Below, piece after piece: positions 1 to 10,050 of a stretch of DNA of 64,000 nucleotides. The DNA is from Rhea pennata (Eukaryota > Chordata > Aves > Rheiformes > Rheidae): positions 9,114,001-9,178,000 of the forward strand of contig NC_084676.1 of NCBI RefSeq assembly GCF_028389875.1, written 5' to 3'. Position 1 is the first letter of the stretch; each line of letters opens with the position of its first letter. The notes under the pieces are model-generated. The model did not search any database, was not told where the DNA came from, and saw nothing but the letters and a program-made list of their open reading frames with translations. Made by a program: the position numbers and the translations under genes.

Positions 1-284
1 TTAACAACGATAGTTTTAGAATTTGCCACTCTTGCAAGGGCTTGAAAATTTTCATACAGTACAATACAATGAAAAGGTCTCCAACATGTTTCTGCAATAG
101 AGACACTTAAAACATTTAGATGGTAGTGGTCTTTGTGCATTTTGTAACACAATTACTGTATTTTGTTTCCAGCAAGTCTATGCCATAGGCATAAGCTCTG
201 CTTTGATTGTTCTTTATCTCCCTGCCTTCTTCCTTCTCTCCACTGTCTTGTGTTCGCTGCTGATGTGCTCTTTGTTTGCTGCAG

Positions 285-332
285 AATTCCCCAAGACACC
301 AATGGGGAGAAGAGGAACCAAATTCACAGACG
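285..332 (+). CDS. SLU7: SLU7 coding exon (first in window)
   Basis: This 48 nt exon encodes [16 protein letters not shown]. It follows a ttgctgcag acceptor and ends at ACG before gtaag (phase 0). Human SLU7 has a near-identical [15 protein letters not shown] segment. No earlier exon is visible in positions 1-284. Confidence 0.93.
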
Positions 333-3300
333 GTAAGATGATTATCCACTACATCACACCGTGGGGAGAAAAACAGGACCTGTAGTTAGTGAAGCAGTGA
401 AATTGGGGTGGCAGAAGAGTTTCAGTATTGGCTTCATGCTGCCTTTTTTCTTGGGCAGAAGGTGCTGGATTTCATAGTTCACTCCTGTGTGTTGTCAAAC
501 CTTAGAGAGCAAGAGAATGAACAAAATGTACATGTTAAAAATTAGTTAATGTAACTGTTTTCTTAACATCATCACAGTTGTGATTTTGTAATTGTTTCAT
601 TAGTGGAAATCCTGTGATGGGTCTGAACAGTGGAATGTAACTGCATGATAGATTAGCATACTTAATCCTAAGTAAATGGTGCTAACTTTTAACTACAGAG
701 TTTGCAGAATTTTTAATCAAATCACTAAAATCAGGTTTTTACTTGTTTCTAGAGCAAATGTTCATTTTATTTACAAGTTTCCCATCTCTCTCCTCAGGAA
801 AGAGATCATAACAGTGAAGATGAAGATGAAGATAAATATGCAGATGACATTGATATGCCTGGGCAGAACTTCGACTCTAAAAGACGTATCACAGTCCGAA
901 ATTTACGTATTCGGGAAGATATTGCAAAAGTGAGTACAGAATTCTATCATTGATTATCTTTTTTTATTAATGTTTCAAAATTTGTACTATTATTAATAAA
1001 TTTGGTGTTTAGAGATGAAGGTCTATTCTCAGTTCTCCTGCTGCTCATATTAGGATTTCTCAAAGGTCATCCCCTTGCATAGATTTCCTTTTTTAAAGTA
1101 TCTAAGTTGGGGGTTATAGTACTAATTTCAGTTCTTTTAAAGCCATAATTCTTAATCAAATATCTTGTATGTTCTTTTCTTCCCCTAGTACCTGAGGAAC
1201 CTAGATCCAAACTCTGCTTATTATGATCCCAAAACAAGAGCAATGAGGGAGAACCCATATGCTAATACAGGGAAGAATCCAGACGAGTAAGTTAAAACAG
1301 GGAAATGCTCATCTATCCAACAAAAATCTGTTAAAAAATGAGATGACTTAGTAATTTTTTATTTTCTTGCATACCTGTGTCTCCTTTTATTAATGAATCC
1401 CTAATCCATTATGAATAGAAAGATCTTTTAGTAGTACTTATGATAAACATGAAAAAATTATTGTTACCAGCATTTTTTTATTTCTGTTAATATTTATAGT
1501 ATTTTAATGATCCTCAGGGACATGAGGACCACCACTTAGTGTACTGATACGTATATGGAACAAGGATAAGAACAGTCTGTCGTATCTAGAGATTTTATTT
1601 ATAAACAAAAATGATGTTTATGAAAAGTGTTTCAGTAACTGAATCTAAAACTTCATCCCTTACTTGTTCAGAGGCATTGAGAAGCAGATACCTAGCATGA
1701 TGTATCTGTGATGTCTAACTAAATGCCTGAATTAGGAATAAAAGTTCCTTGTGTATTAATTAAGTCTGCATAGGAAAGCTCTGAAAGCTTGGCTTTGTTT
1801 TTGGCTTGGACAGCTTAAAAAAAAAAAAGAAAAAAGAAAAAATGCCTTAAGCTGCCATTTGGCTACACACAAGACTGTCTCACTTAAAAACCCAAGTCAA
1901 GCACTTGAGCTGTGACCCAGCCTTGACCTATGTAGTGTGGCGGACGTACAGAGTAGATAGGCTGTGACTACAAATGTTTATTCAGAATATAGTAATTGGA
2001 TTAGCTTACTGTCTGAAATAGAATAGCAGTGGCTAAATGCTGGCAAATAACGCTCTTTCCACCTCTCCTTGCCCTCAGCTAGAATAATGCTAGTCAGTCC
2101 ATTTTATTTCAGATGCAGAAGCTTTTGCTTCTCTCTAGAGTTGTAATTTGACCTTTGTCAAATCCATGTTTCTGCCACAGCGTTGCAGACTGAAAATTTG
2201 TCAGAGTGGGTTTTGAGGAAATGAAAAGAGGGGGAAGCTGGACTGTTAACATTTGATTTTTCAACCTGTGGTTTGTATACTCTTTGTGAGTCACTTCAAA
2301 GTGGTGCGCAAATAATAACTACAGAAGGCAAAGCTATTGTCAGGCTTTAACTCACTACAGTACCCAGAGCGAGAAGAGATCCACAAATCCAAAACCCCAA
2401 ATCACTGTGCTAGAATATCACTTGCCATTCACATATATTTATTGTGCAATTAGATCCAAGCTTGGCTTCATGGTGCTTGGTATCCTGTGCCCAGATAGAG
2501 CTCCTGTTCTGCATCTTGGAATGTATCAGTGTAACCATAGGCATCAAGTTTTCTGAATTGCTCTGTAATGGTTTTATGACTATGGGAGGCTAGACTTTTA
2601 ATTCAGGTACTGAGTTGAATGCACCTTCTTCTCCTTCCATCTTAACTGTCTGGACACAGAGGAGAGTTTTTACTTTCCTGTTGGTGTTCTGTGAGCGTGT
2701 TTTAAAAAGGGAAAATTATGGAAATGATGTGTTACTTGCATGCTAAAAATCACGTTGTTTTTTTCTGCAGAGTTGGTTATGCAGGTGACAACTTTGTCCG
2801 TTACACTGGTGATACCATTTCAATGGCACAGACTCAGTGTAAGTGGGGGGGGGGGGGTTGGGTGTTTGTTTTTGTTTTGTTTTCTGGGGGCAGAGGGTAG
2901 GGAAGGGAAAATATTTAAGTTAACAATACTGCTTTTTTGAAAAGGAGAAAAAATCCTATTAGATTTAGATTCAATTTTTTAAAAATCATCACAAAACTAG
3001 AGGTAGTAATTTGAGTACATATGTTGTTTTAGAGTAAATACTGAGTGACACCTCTTGTGTACACAGTGTTTGCTTGGGAAGCTTATGACAAAGGCTCTGA
3101 AGTTCATCTTCAAGCAGACCCAACCAAATTAGAGCTACTTTATAAGTCCTTCAAAGTGAAAAAAGAAGATTTCAAGGCACAGCAGAAAGAAAGCATCCTA
3201 GAGAAGGTAATAGACATTTGGTTTTACTTAAGGTTTTTATTGAGTTTGGATCTTAGGGAACAACTTACCTTACTAATGCTGTGTTGAAACGTGTCAGCTG

Positions 3301-6300
3301 TTCTGCTCAGCTTTATGATATATTTGTGTGTGTGTGTAATAAACTATCTAATCTGTTGGATTCAGTAAATATAGGTGGAGTAGGAATCTAGATAATTTCA
3401 TTTTAAAAATAATACAAGTGGTTAAAATCTTTTACTGTTTAGGAGTGGCATCTTTTCTGAAAGCTGTCTTCAAAAACTATTTCTAAATGTTTCTTTCCTC
3501 TTAAGAAGTGTGAAAAGCTTTTGGATACCAGAATTTTTAGACTCTAGTTTTAGGTGCAGTGTTCTGAATAAATACTTATTTTATATTTTGTTACCAGTTT
3601 CTCGGACAACTGAATAAAAGCTATATCACCCATGTAGATTCTAACCCTTTCAACATTCAGGCTGTTTTTCCAGCTTTTGCTTTGCTCTGAATGCTTTTCC
3701 TGCTCTGAAAAATCTCTAAAGTGAGGAATATAATAGCACTATTATAACCCTTCAGTCATTAAATAATAATAATAATCTATGGCCACAGTAGGAGATGTGC
3801 TTCTCTTAGCTATTGACTAAAGATAAAACTGTCTCCACCTCCTTCTCCAATGTAGTATTTTGTTCTGGAGGTCATATAGCCTCAATAGACAAGACACTGA
3901 AGGTGAAGTTTTTGAATTGTCTACTTAACTACATACAAGTTTTTTTTCAAAACTCTTTAAGTGTCATTTGTATTTACATTGTAGTATGGAGGACAAGAAC
4001 ATCTAGATGCCCCACCTGCTGAACTGCTGTTAGCTCAAACAGAAGATTATGTGGAATATTCTAGGCATGGAACAGTCATCAAAGGACAAGAGAAGGCTAT
4101 TGCTTGCTCTAAATATGAAGAGGATGTAAAGATCAACAACCACACGGTAAGCAACTAATTTAAACTTTAAAAATTAAATTTCCTCCCTTTAATGGGGGTG
4201 AGGTGTAGAAACGGTGCAATATAATTGAAACAGCAAATAAATAACTATTTTTTGAAGTGTGGCATGCTCCCTTTTCTACTAAGCAGGAATTTTAAGATCT
4301 TATAGGTGCAGTGGAATTTGAGGAATTGTGATGGAAATCTTTAAAGAAACTGAAGGGGAGTTATTGTTAAATTTTCCCCTTGCCTTGAGTATGAGTTGGC
4401 CCTATGCTGTCACTCTTCTGTTTTTGAAACCATACCTGTTAAGACTAGTGTAAAATTGCAGATGTATTTCTCATAAGTTCCCCTTCTAAACTGTTTGAAT
4501 AGGTTACTCCTTATCAGGAAAAAACCTCAGCAATAAATTGCAGCTTGCCTCTCATGAGAGTGTCTGTATGGATGTAACTGCTATGGTATTTCCTTTTGCA
4601 GTGCATTTGGGGTTCATATTGGAAAGAAGGCAAATGGGGTTACAAATGCTGCCATTCATTTGTCAAGTTCTCTTACTGTACAGGAGAAGCTGGGAAAGAA
4701 ATTGCTGTAAGTATTGCCTTATTTAGTCACTTAGAAACAGCTATAGAGCATCCATCTGTATACTTCTTAAAAAAATAAATAAATAAAAGCTAAATTTTAA
4801 CTTGTCCATTCATTTTCAATTGCGCTTTGTAAATGGATATCCTTCCTATTGTCTGCTGTGTAGAATACTGAAGCAAGCTTAGCGGAAGACCAACCCAGGG
4901 AGGAAGAACACATGACAAAACCCAAAACTCTGATGGAGGTAGGCTGTTTCCCTTTCTAATGGAAGAAGTACTTTTCTTCAGCATTTTAAGAGATGGAAAC
5001 ATATATGTAACTACAAAATTGTATTTCATCATTTTAATGAGTCTGAAAGACTGCGTTATTCAATCATTTACATCTCTTCTGTATTCAAAACTAAGCTCTG
5101 AAATAGCATTAATAGACACCTGGGATCTGATGTCTTGAACATTACTAATGTTTGCTCATTGATTCTTAACTGTAGCTGTTTTTCCACTTTACAGATCCAC
5201 CAAGAAAAACAGAAGGACAAGAAAAAGAAGAAACACAAGAAAAGCTCAAACTCAGATAGTGAGGGTGAAGAGAAAAAGAAGCAGGAAAAACTTAAAAAGG
5301 TGCAGTATACTTTTCGAATGCATTTTAGAACAATGTCTATTTTATGAAAACTGTAATTTAGTTCTTGTATTCAGTGGGAGTTTCTTTGCTAATTTTGAGT
5401 TGAAGCAAAATCAAAATGCCATTAGGATATTCTTAGGTACATAGCTGTTACTCCCTGTTTCTGCTCGTATGTACTGTGTTGGTGCAAGCTTTGACCTCAT
5501 GCAAACACGCAATAAATATTTAGTTTGGAAGATTTAAGTTTATAGGACTTAGAACACATCATAGGCCCCTATTACAGCTGTAGATCTGTAATAAAAGGCG
5601 TTTTAGAACACAAGGATTTGGCTATTGAGGAAAGATGGAGAGATCAAAGCTTGACTTAACACTTTCTATCCCAGACTTGGGCCCAGTTTTGCAGTTGATG
5701 CAAAAAAATCCATCCACGATCCATCTACGTATAGAGTTTTGCTGAATGGAACTCTACACAAGCATAGCAGACTATCTCTGGATACCTAATGTTAATCAAA
5801 ACACATTGGAATTACGACTTCTTTTGAATAGCAAGGAGTAGCAGTAGTTTGAGAAATGGGATAGTTTGTGTTCAGAAAGCATTTTTAACATCACACCCTG
5901 AGTGAAAAGCACTAAAATGACATGCTTGTTTATCAGCTTTTGTACTTTCTGGATCACAGTTGCATTCTAGGTAAAACCTTACTTGATTTTGGCAACTGGA
6001 AGGCTGGAAAGGGATTAAAATATCTTGTTTGCTAAACATCACCTTAGCTCATTTTAAGTTAAACGCTCAAAAATAAGCATTAGATGAAGTGTGCTGTAGG
6101 TGGGCCAGACAAGCATGCATTGATGCATCCCACCATTCTACTTCCTGCTTGTTCATTGTACTATAATCTAATATAAACTTTCACTGTTTTTTTTTTTTTT
6201 TGGTTTTGTTTTGGGGGTTTTTTTTTTGGTTTTGTTTTTTGGGTTTTTTGCTTCCACTTCAGGCATTAAATGCAGAAGAGGCTCGTCTCCTCCATGTTAA

Positions 6301-6442
6301 AGAAATCATGCAGTTAGATGAGAGGAAGAGACCATATAACAGCATATATGAAACCAGAGAGCCAACAGAGGAGGAAATGGAAGCCTATAGAATGAAACGT
6401 CAGAGACCTGATGATCCCATGGCCTCTTTTCTTGGACAGTAA
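285..6442 (+). CDS. SLU7: SLU7 pre-mRNA splicing factor, 3' ten coding exons (partial gene)
   Basis: SLU7 is a nuclear spliceosomal protein needed for 3' splice site choice in the second step of splicing. Joining ten exons (285-332, 798-929, 1189-1286, 2771-2838, 3067-3206, 3985-4146, 4602-4706, 4864-4938, 5195-5299, 6263-6442) gives 1113 nt, 370 codons plus TAA, with every junction in phase and every intron GT-AG. The product follows vertebrate SLU7 almost residue for residue as I recall it: acidic [37 protein letters not shown], the KCCHSF/SYC cysteine cluster, a Lys-rich stretch, and the terminus [10 protein letters not shown]. The first 210 or so residues, including the CCHC zinc knuckle, lie upstream of the window. 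The Lys-rich segment seems shorter than in human. No frameshift or internal stop was seen. Identification is near certain. Confidence 0.97.
798..929 (+). CDS. SLU7: SLU7 coding exon
   Basis: This 132 nt, phase 0/0 exon starts after ctcctcag and ends before gtgagt. It encodes the acidic run [18 protein letters not shown] followed by [15 protein letters not shown], a core SLU7 family signature. Confidence 0.96.
1189..1286 (+). CDS. SLU7: SLU7 coding exon
   Basis: This 98 nt exon follows tcccctag and encodes [19 protein letters not shown] and [13 protein letters not shown]. The last codon is split GA|A across a 1.5 kb intron (donor gtaagt). Confidence 0.96.
2771..2838 (+). CDS. SLU7: SLU7 coding exon
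   Basis: This 68 nt exon follows ttttctgcag and encodes [20 protein letters not shown]. It ends one base into a Leu codon (T|TG) at a gtaagt donor. A run of about a dozen G begins seven bases after the exon end. Confidence 0.95.
3067..3206 (+). CDS. SLU7: SLU7 coding exon
   Basis: This 140 nt exon follows tgtacacag and encodes [20 protein letters not shown] and then [15 protein letters not shown] to ESILEK. It ends in phase 0 before gtaata. Confidence 0.96.
3985..4146 (+). CDS. SLU7: SLU7 coding exon
   Basis: This 162 nt, phase 0/0 exon encodes [20 protein letters not shown] through [14 protein letters not shown]. Acceptor cattgtag, donor gtaagc. Confidence 0.96.
4602..4706 (+). CDS. SLU7: SLU7 coding exon (Cys/Trp-rich segment)
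   Basis: This 105 nt, phase 0/0 exon encodes [20 protein letters not shown] and then [15 protein letters not shown]. The spaced cysteines and tryptophans are a conserved SLU7 feature. Acceptor ccttttgcag, donor gtaagt. As I recall it, the human protein has His where this exon opens with Cys. Confidence 0.96.
4864..4938 (+). CDS. SLU7: SLU7 coding exon (variable acidic linker)
   Basis: This 75 nt, phase 0/0 exon encodes [20 protein letters not shown] followed by KTLME. It is the least conserved part of the reconstructed protein, but KPKTLME matches the human KPQTLME. Donor gtaggc, acceptor tgctgtgtag. Confidence 0.88.
5195..5299 (+). CDS. SLU7: SLU7 coding exon (Lys-rich segment)
   Basis: This 105 nt exon encodes [20 protein letters not shown] followed by [15 protein letters not shown], a basic then mixed-charge, Ser-rich stretch that may contain nuclear localisation signals. 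The donor gtgcag departs from the consensus. Confidence 0.93.
6263..6442 (+). CDS. SLU7: SLU7 last coding exon with stop
   Basis: This exon encodes [20 protein letters not shown], then [20 protein letters not shown], then [19 protein letters not shown] and TAA (6440-6442). The C terminus matches vertebrate SLU7 exactly as I recall it. The acceptor (cttccacttcag) is preceded by a 70-base T/G-rich tract. Confidence 0.97.
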   Translation, partial: ALNAEEARLLHVKEIMQLDERKRPYNSIYETREPTEEEMEAYRMKRQRPDDPMASFLGQ

Positions 6443-6628
6443 TTGTAATGAAAATCATTCCAATACACAAGACTTTTTTCATACTTGTTTACAGGTCTCT
6501 AGATGCTTGCTTACCTTCCATGTGTGTAATAGATGCCAGAAAAGGCAGAGTTTCTTTTCTTGTGCCACAGAAGCTACTGAAAAGTTCTTACAACAGACAT
6601 AGGCAGTACTGTATGTACAGCAGTTCTA

Positions 6629-6686
6629 GTGTGTGTGTGTGTGTGTATATAGACACACACTATGTATGTATGTATGTATGTATATA
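6629..6686. repeat. (GT)n / (AC)n / (TATG)n microsatellite
   Basis: About nine GT units, then tatatag, then ACACACAC, then about five TATG units. It lies inside the SLU7 3' UTR. Confidence 0.9.
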
Positions 6687-6868
6687 AAATGCATTCACCC
6701 ACTTAGTAAATTCTCCTGTTGGAAGAGGAAGGATCTGATAGTGGCTGGAATTCCAAATACATTGGGCCGCCTAATTTACGTATGGAGACATGACAAATTC
6801 AGTGGAACTGACTAACCAAAAGAAATGGTCAGCAGATGTCACTGTTGTATGGAGCAAATATTGTTGAA

Positions 6869-6874
6869 AATAAA
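6869..6874 (+). promoter_or_regulatory. Candidate SLU7 poly(A) signal (proximal)
   Basis: AATAAA lies 427 bases after the SLU7 stop. Confidence 0.6.
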
Positions 6875-7100
6875 CTTGATACAGTTTTATTTCTAAAGGG
6901 ACTTGCCTATCACGTGGCTTTTAAAAGAAAACTAGTTTTTCTTGATCACTTTGTAATAAGTATTTTGGAAATGTAAAAATTGATTGCTTTGTACAGTGTT
7001 GGTTAAATTAATATAAAGGCCATAAATGCTGTACAGTCTTTGGTTTGAAGAGGACAGGAGAAGCTGATTCTACAGAGCTTTTAAATTCTATTTCTATTTA

Positions 7101-7106
7101 AATAAA
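7101..7106 (+). promoter_or_regulatory. Candidate SLU7 poly(A) signal (middle)
   Basis: AATAAA followed by AAAC, about 660 bases after the stop. Confidence 0.5.
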
Positions 7107-8114
7107 AAACTGTTCCTTCATCCATGCTTCCATGCTTCCTGTAATGCTGACATCACTATGATAAGTGTAGTTATCCAAAAAGTTGTGGTCTTATCTGTGG
7201 TGTTTCTGCAAATGTTGGCATAGAAATTTCAGTTGCAGATATCTGAGTTCTTTGATGTTCTGTTTGATGTTTAACAGTATATATCTTACCCTTTGTAACT
7301 TCCAAAATCCCATTATGTGGTGTAATACTGAATGTCAAGCTGTAATACCTTACGACAGTGTCATGCAGCATCTGATATGGCTTTAGAACTGGAAGAATTA
7401 AGAATTACTTTTTGTTTGTTTGTTTGTTTTATTAAATATGGCTTTATAACCATGTTAAATGTGATTGTATTAATGGTGAATTCTGTAATCATGTCCTTTC
7501 TTCTTATAATGAAGAACCTGGTTATAATTCCTTGTTTTGTAAACAGTGAAGGAAGTTAAAGGTCCCAGAAGAAAAGAAATATATTTTATCTATTTCTACC
7601 TGCAAAGCTGATTTCCTTTTATTATGTTTTTCTCCTAGTCTGCTTCTCCTGCGAGTATTTTTGCTATAAAAATACTAATTCTGAATACAATGCTTTGTGA
7701 GTTTAAAACTTCACTTTAAAATCCTCCTAACTCTTGCAAAAATATAACCAACTAGTGTGATCAAAGATCTGGAGTGGTATTGCCAGAAAAGGAAAAACTG
7801 TAAGTAGTGAAAATCAGCTTTTGCAGAGGTTGTTTTTATATTTTCACAAACAACATAGATGTAGAAAATCAGAGGGGAAATTACTAGGCAAACAGTTTTC
7901 CTACCACTTCACAAGTGCCTCACTCTAAGTTTCCATATCAGCTCATCTCTTGACCTTCCTTGGTTATGGGTAATTTCAAAGGGGAAGCTGCTCTTTTCTA
8001 ACAAATAATTGCATGCAATAAGCATACATTTACATGCCTTGTGTATGCTTTCTCGTGATTGTATATTTAATTTAGTAGACAAATGCCAGTAACAGAAGTT
8101 TTGCTTTAGGCTTC

Positions 8115-8120
8115 AATAAA
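8115..8120 (+). promoter_or_regulatory. Candidate SLU7 poly(A) signal (distal)
   Basis: AATAAA in cttcaataaagttctg. Use of this site would give a 3' UTR of about 1.7 kb. Confidence 0.45.
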
Positions 8121-8140
8121 GTTCTGAACTGTAACTATCT

Positions 8141-9896
8141 GTGAAATTCTCGGTTATGATGAAATTTTTAGGTTAAGTATTTACAGTACTTTGGAGGCCC
8201 TCTGTTGTAATCTGAATGCAAGCTGTCCTCAAAAGATGTTCTGTATTAGCTGGTTTTAACTGTGAACTATTACCCTTCTAAGGCCTGTGACATTTGGAGT
8301 ACTAGCTGGCAGTACCTCCAGCCTTGTTGTCTTTGCCAGTGCCAAGTTCAATTTGAAGGAAGATATGTCAAAAGAATCCATGTTAACAGTTCTTTGAGCT
8401 ATTTGGATACATTTCTAAAAGTAGCTAGACTATTCTCTTTAGAGTAAAGGAGGCAATTCAGAAATTACACTGAAAAGCGCAATTTAGATTGAGAAACAAA
8501 TAACTCATCAGTCCTGGCAGCCTGTAAGTTAAGATTTAAACTCTGACTGGTGATTATTTTTCTTCTGCGCAAGAGAAAAATGGGGAGAGAGTTGAAGATA
8601 TGTGTATTTTAGAAGCCCAAAGAGCATGTTCTGTGCTATTAAACTGTCAGTTCAAACATCAGATCAAAAAAATGATTATAGGGAGGTATGTCTTTTACAA
8701 ATAAACATACTGAATTCCATCTCACAGCACATTATGTGGATGGATTTTCTGTTCAAAACTTGAAAATATGACTAATCTACTTCTGGCATGCCCTATCTTC
8801 TAAAAAAAGAGGCTACAGGGAAGATGGGCCAGTTTCTTCACCAGTACAGCAGAAAGGTAGCTCCATAGAAAAGGGGATTAGTAATGTTTTATTCAACATG
8901 CAGCAGTCCTTTGAGCTTGTGAACGATGCAGAATCAATCTTCTCTGGATCAGTCTCAACAGTTAAGGGCAACTAAAAGAGGGATTAAAATGTGTTGTTCT
9001 ATTTATAGCATAGGGTTAAATGTTAAAGAACACTGTGGGTCTGAGCATGGGGATTAATTTTCCTCCATCTGTTTCTCTTTGGATTTGGCAGGCAATATGA
9101 TTATGCATATTCAAAGACAGCTTTCTATTGCACAAGAATATTTTTTTCCTTTCTATAATGAATTTGAAACAAGCTTGTTAATTATCTTGGACAAGAATTA
9201 ATATACAATGAAAATGAGCTTACTGTAGCAGAAACAGCAGAAATTGAGAACTACTGTTTTTGCATGCACAAATATAGTAGAAGTGAGGTAGGAGATTCCT
9301 TAACCTGTTGATACAGATTAGTCAAATTCTGAAATTTTTGACATCTTTACTCTGAATCTGACCCTTGGCAAAGCTTTAAACTTAATTTCTCAGCTCCCTT
9401 CTCAAACATTGCCTCATTTTTTTCTTCCTGTTCAATTCTAGTTATTTGTGGTATGCTTGATCTGCATACTATAAACAAGCCAGCTGATTCAAAGATGTTT
9501 TCATTTTAGTAGGTGAAAATTTTTAATTTTGTTGAAGGAAAGGAAAAAGTTTAGCATTCTGTGTTATCTTTCAAAGCCTTCAAGGCATGCCAGAAGGTAG
9601 TGCTTTTACTATCTCCATGTTGCTTTGTAATTGGATCTTTATGGCTTTCCTTGAGTGGGTTAATGGAATTGATGCACTGTTCTACATATGTGTAATCAGT
9701 TTAGGCTGTTGAGGGATCAGAAGCAGGGATTTTTAGCAATGGTTAAAGATGAAATGGAGTTGTTGGTCCTTTAAGAAAAAGAAAAAAACAACTAAAGAGG
9801 CAAGATTTTCTGTGCCCACTAGAACAAGGACCATGCCTTGTGAAACCCAACAGCTGCAGTTTTCCATACCCCTTTTGGGTATGATTTTAACTATTT
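8141..9896. other. Intergenic, no gene seen
   Basis: AT-rich sequence after SLU7. I see no conserved coding exon, RNA gene or recognisable mobile element here. Confidence 0.6.
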
Positions 9897-10050
9897 AATC
9901 ATAGTATCATAGAGTATCATAGAATTGGTAGGGTTTGGAAGGGACCTCGTCTAGTCCAACCCTCAAATCATTGGTCTGTACAGGGATCGAACCTGACCCT
10001 GGCATTATTAGCGCCACGCTCTAACCAGCTGAGCCAAACCCAACCCTGCC
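9897..10050 (-). mobile_element. tRNA-Ile-derived SINE with CR1-type tail (TguSINE1-like)
   Basis: Read on the minus strand, the head resembles a tRNA-Ile gene: GGCTCAGCTGGTTAGAGCG, then GCGCTAATAATGCCAGGGTC, then GGTTCGATCCC. The A box TGGCTCAGCTGG (10025-10036) and B box GGTTCGATCCC (9983-9993) fit the pol III promoter consensus. The body then changes to a CR1-like tail (GGTTGGACTAGACGAGGTCC, then CTTCCAAACC) ending in degenerate ATTCTATG-type repeats near 9899-9925. A CR1 tail on a tRNA head implies mobilisation by CR1 machinery. This architecture matches TguSINE1 of zebra finch as I remember it; the family name is less certain than the tRNA plus CR1 composition. Confidence 0.85.

Larger units (their letters stand above)
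6443..8140 (+). other. SLU7: SLU7 3' UTR (extent inferred)
   Basis: The stretch after the SLU7 stop holds no gene-like reading frame. It is AT-rich and carries three AATAAA hexamers, so the message may end near 6.89, 7.12 or 8.14 kb. A GT/AC microsatellite that could fold as a hairpin lies at 6629-6686. The true end is not determinable from sequence alone. Confidence 0.65.

Noticed and set aside
9960-10040. A tRNA-Ile gene on the minus strand
   Set aside because: The tRNA-like head lacks a proper acceptor stem and runs into a CR1-type tail, so it is a SINE, not a functional tRNA gene.
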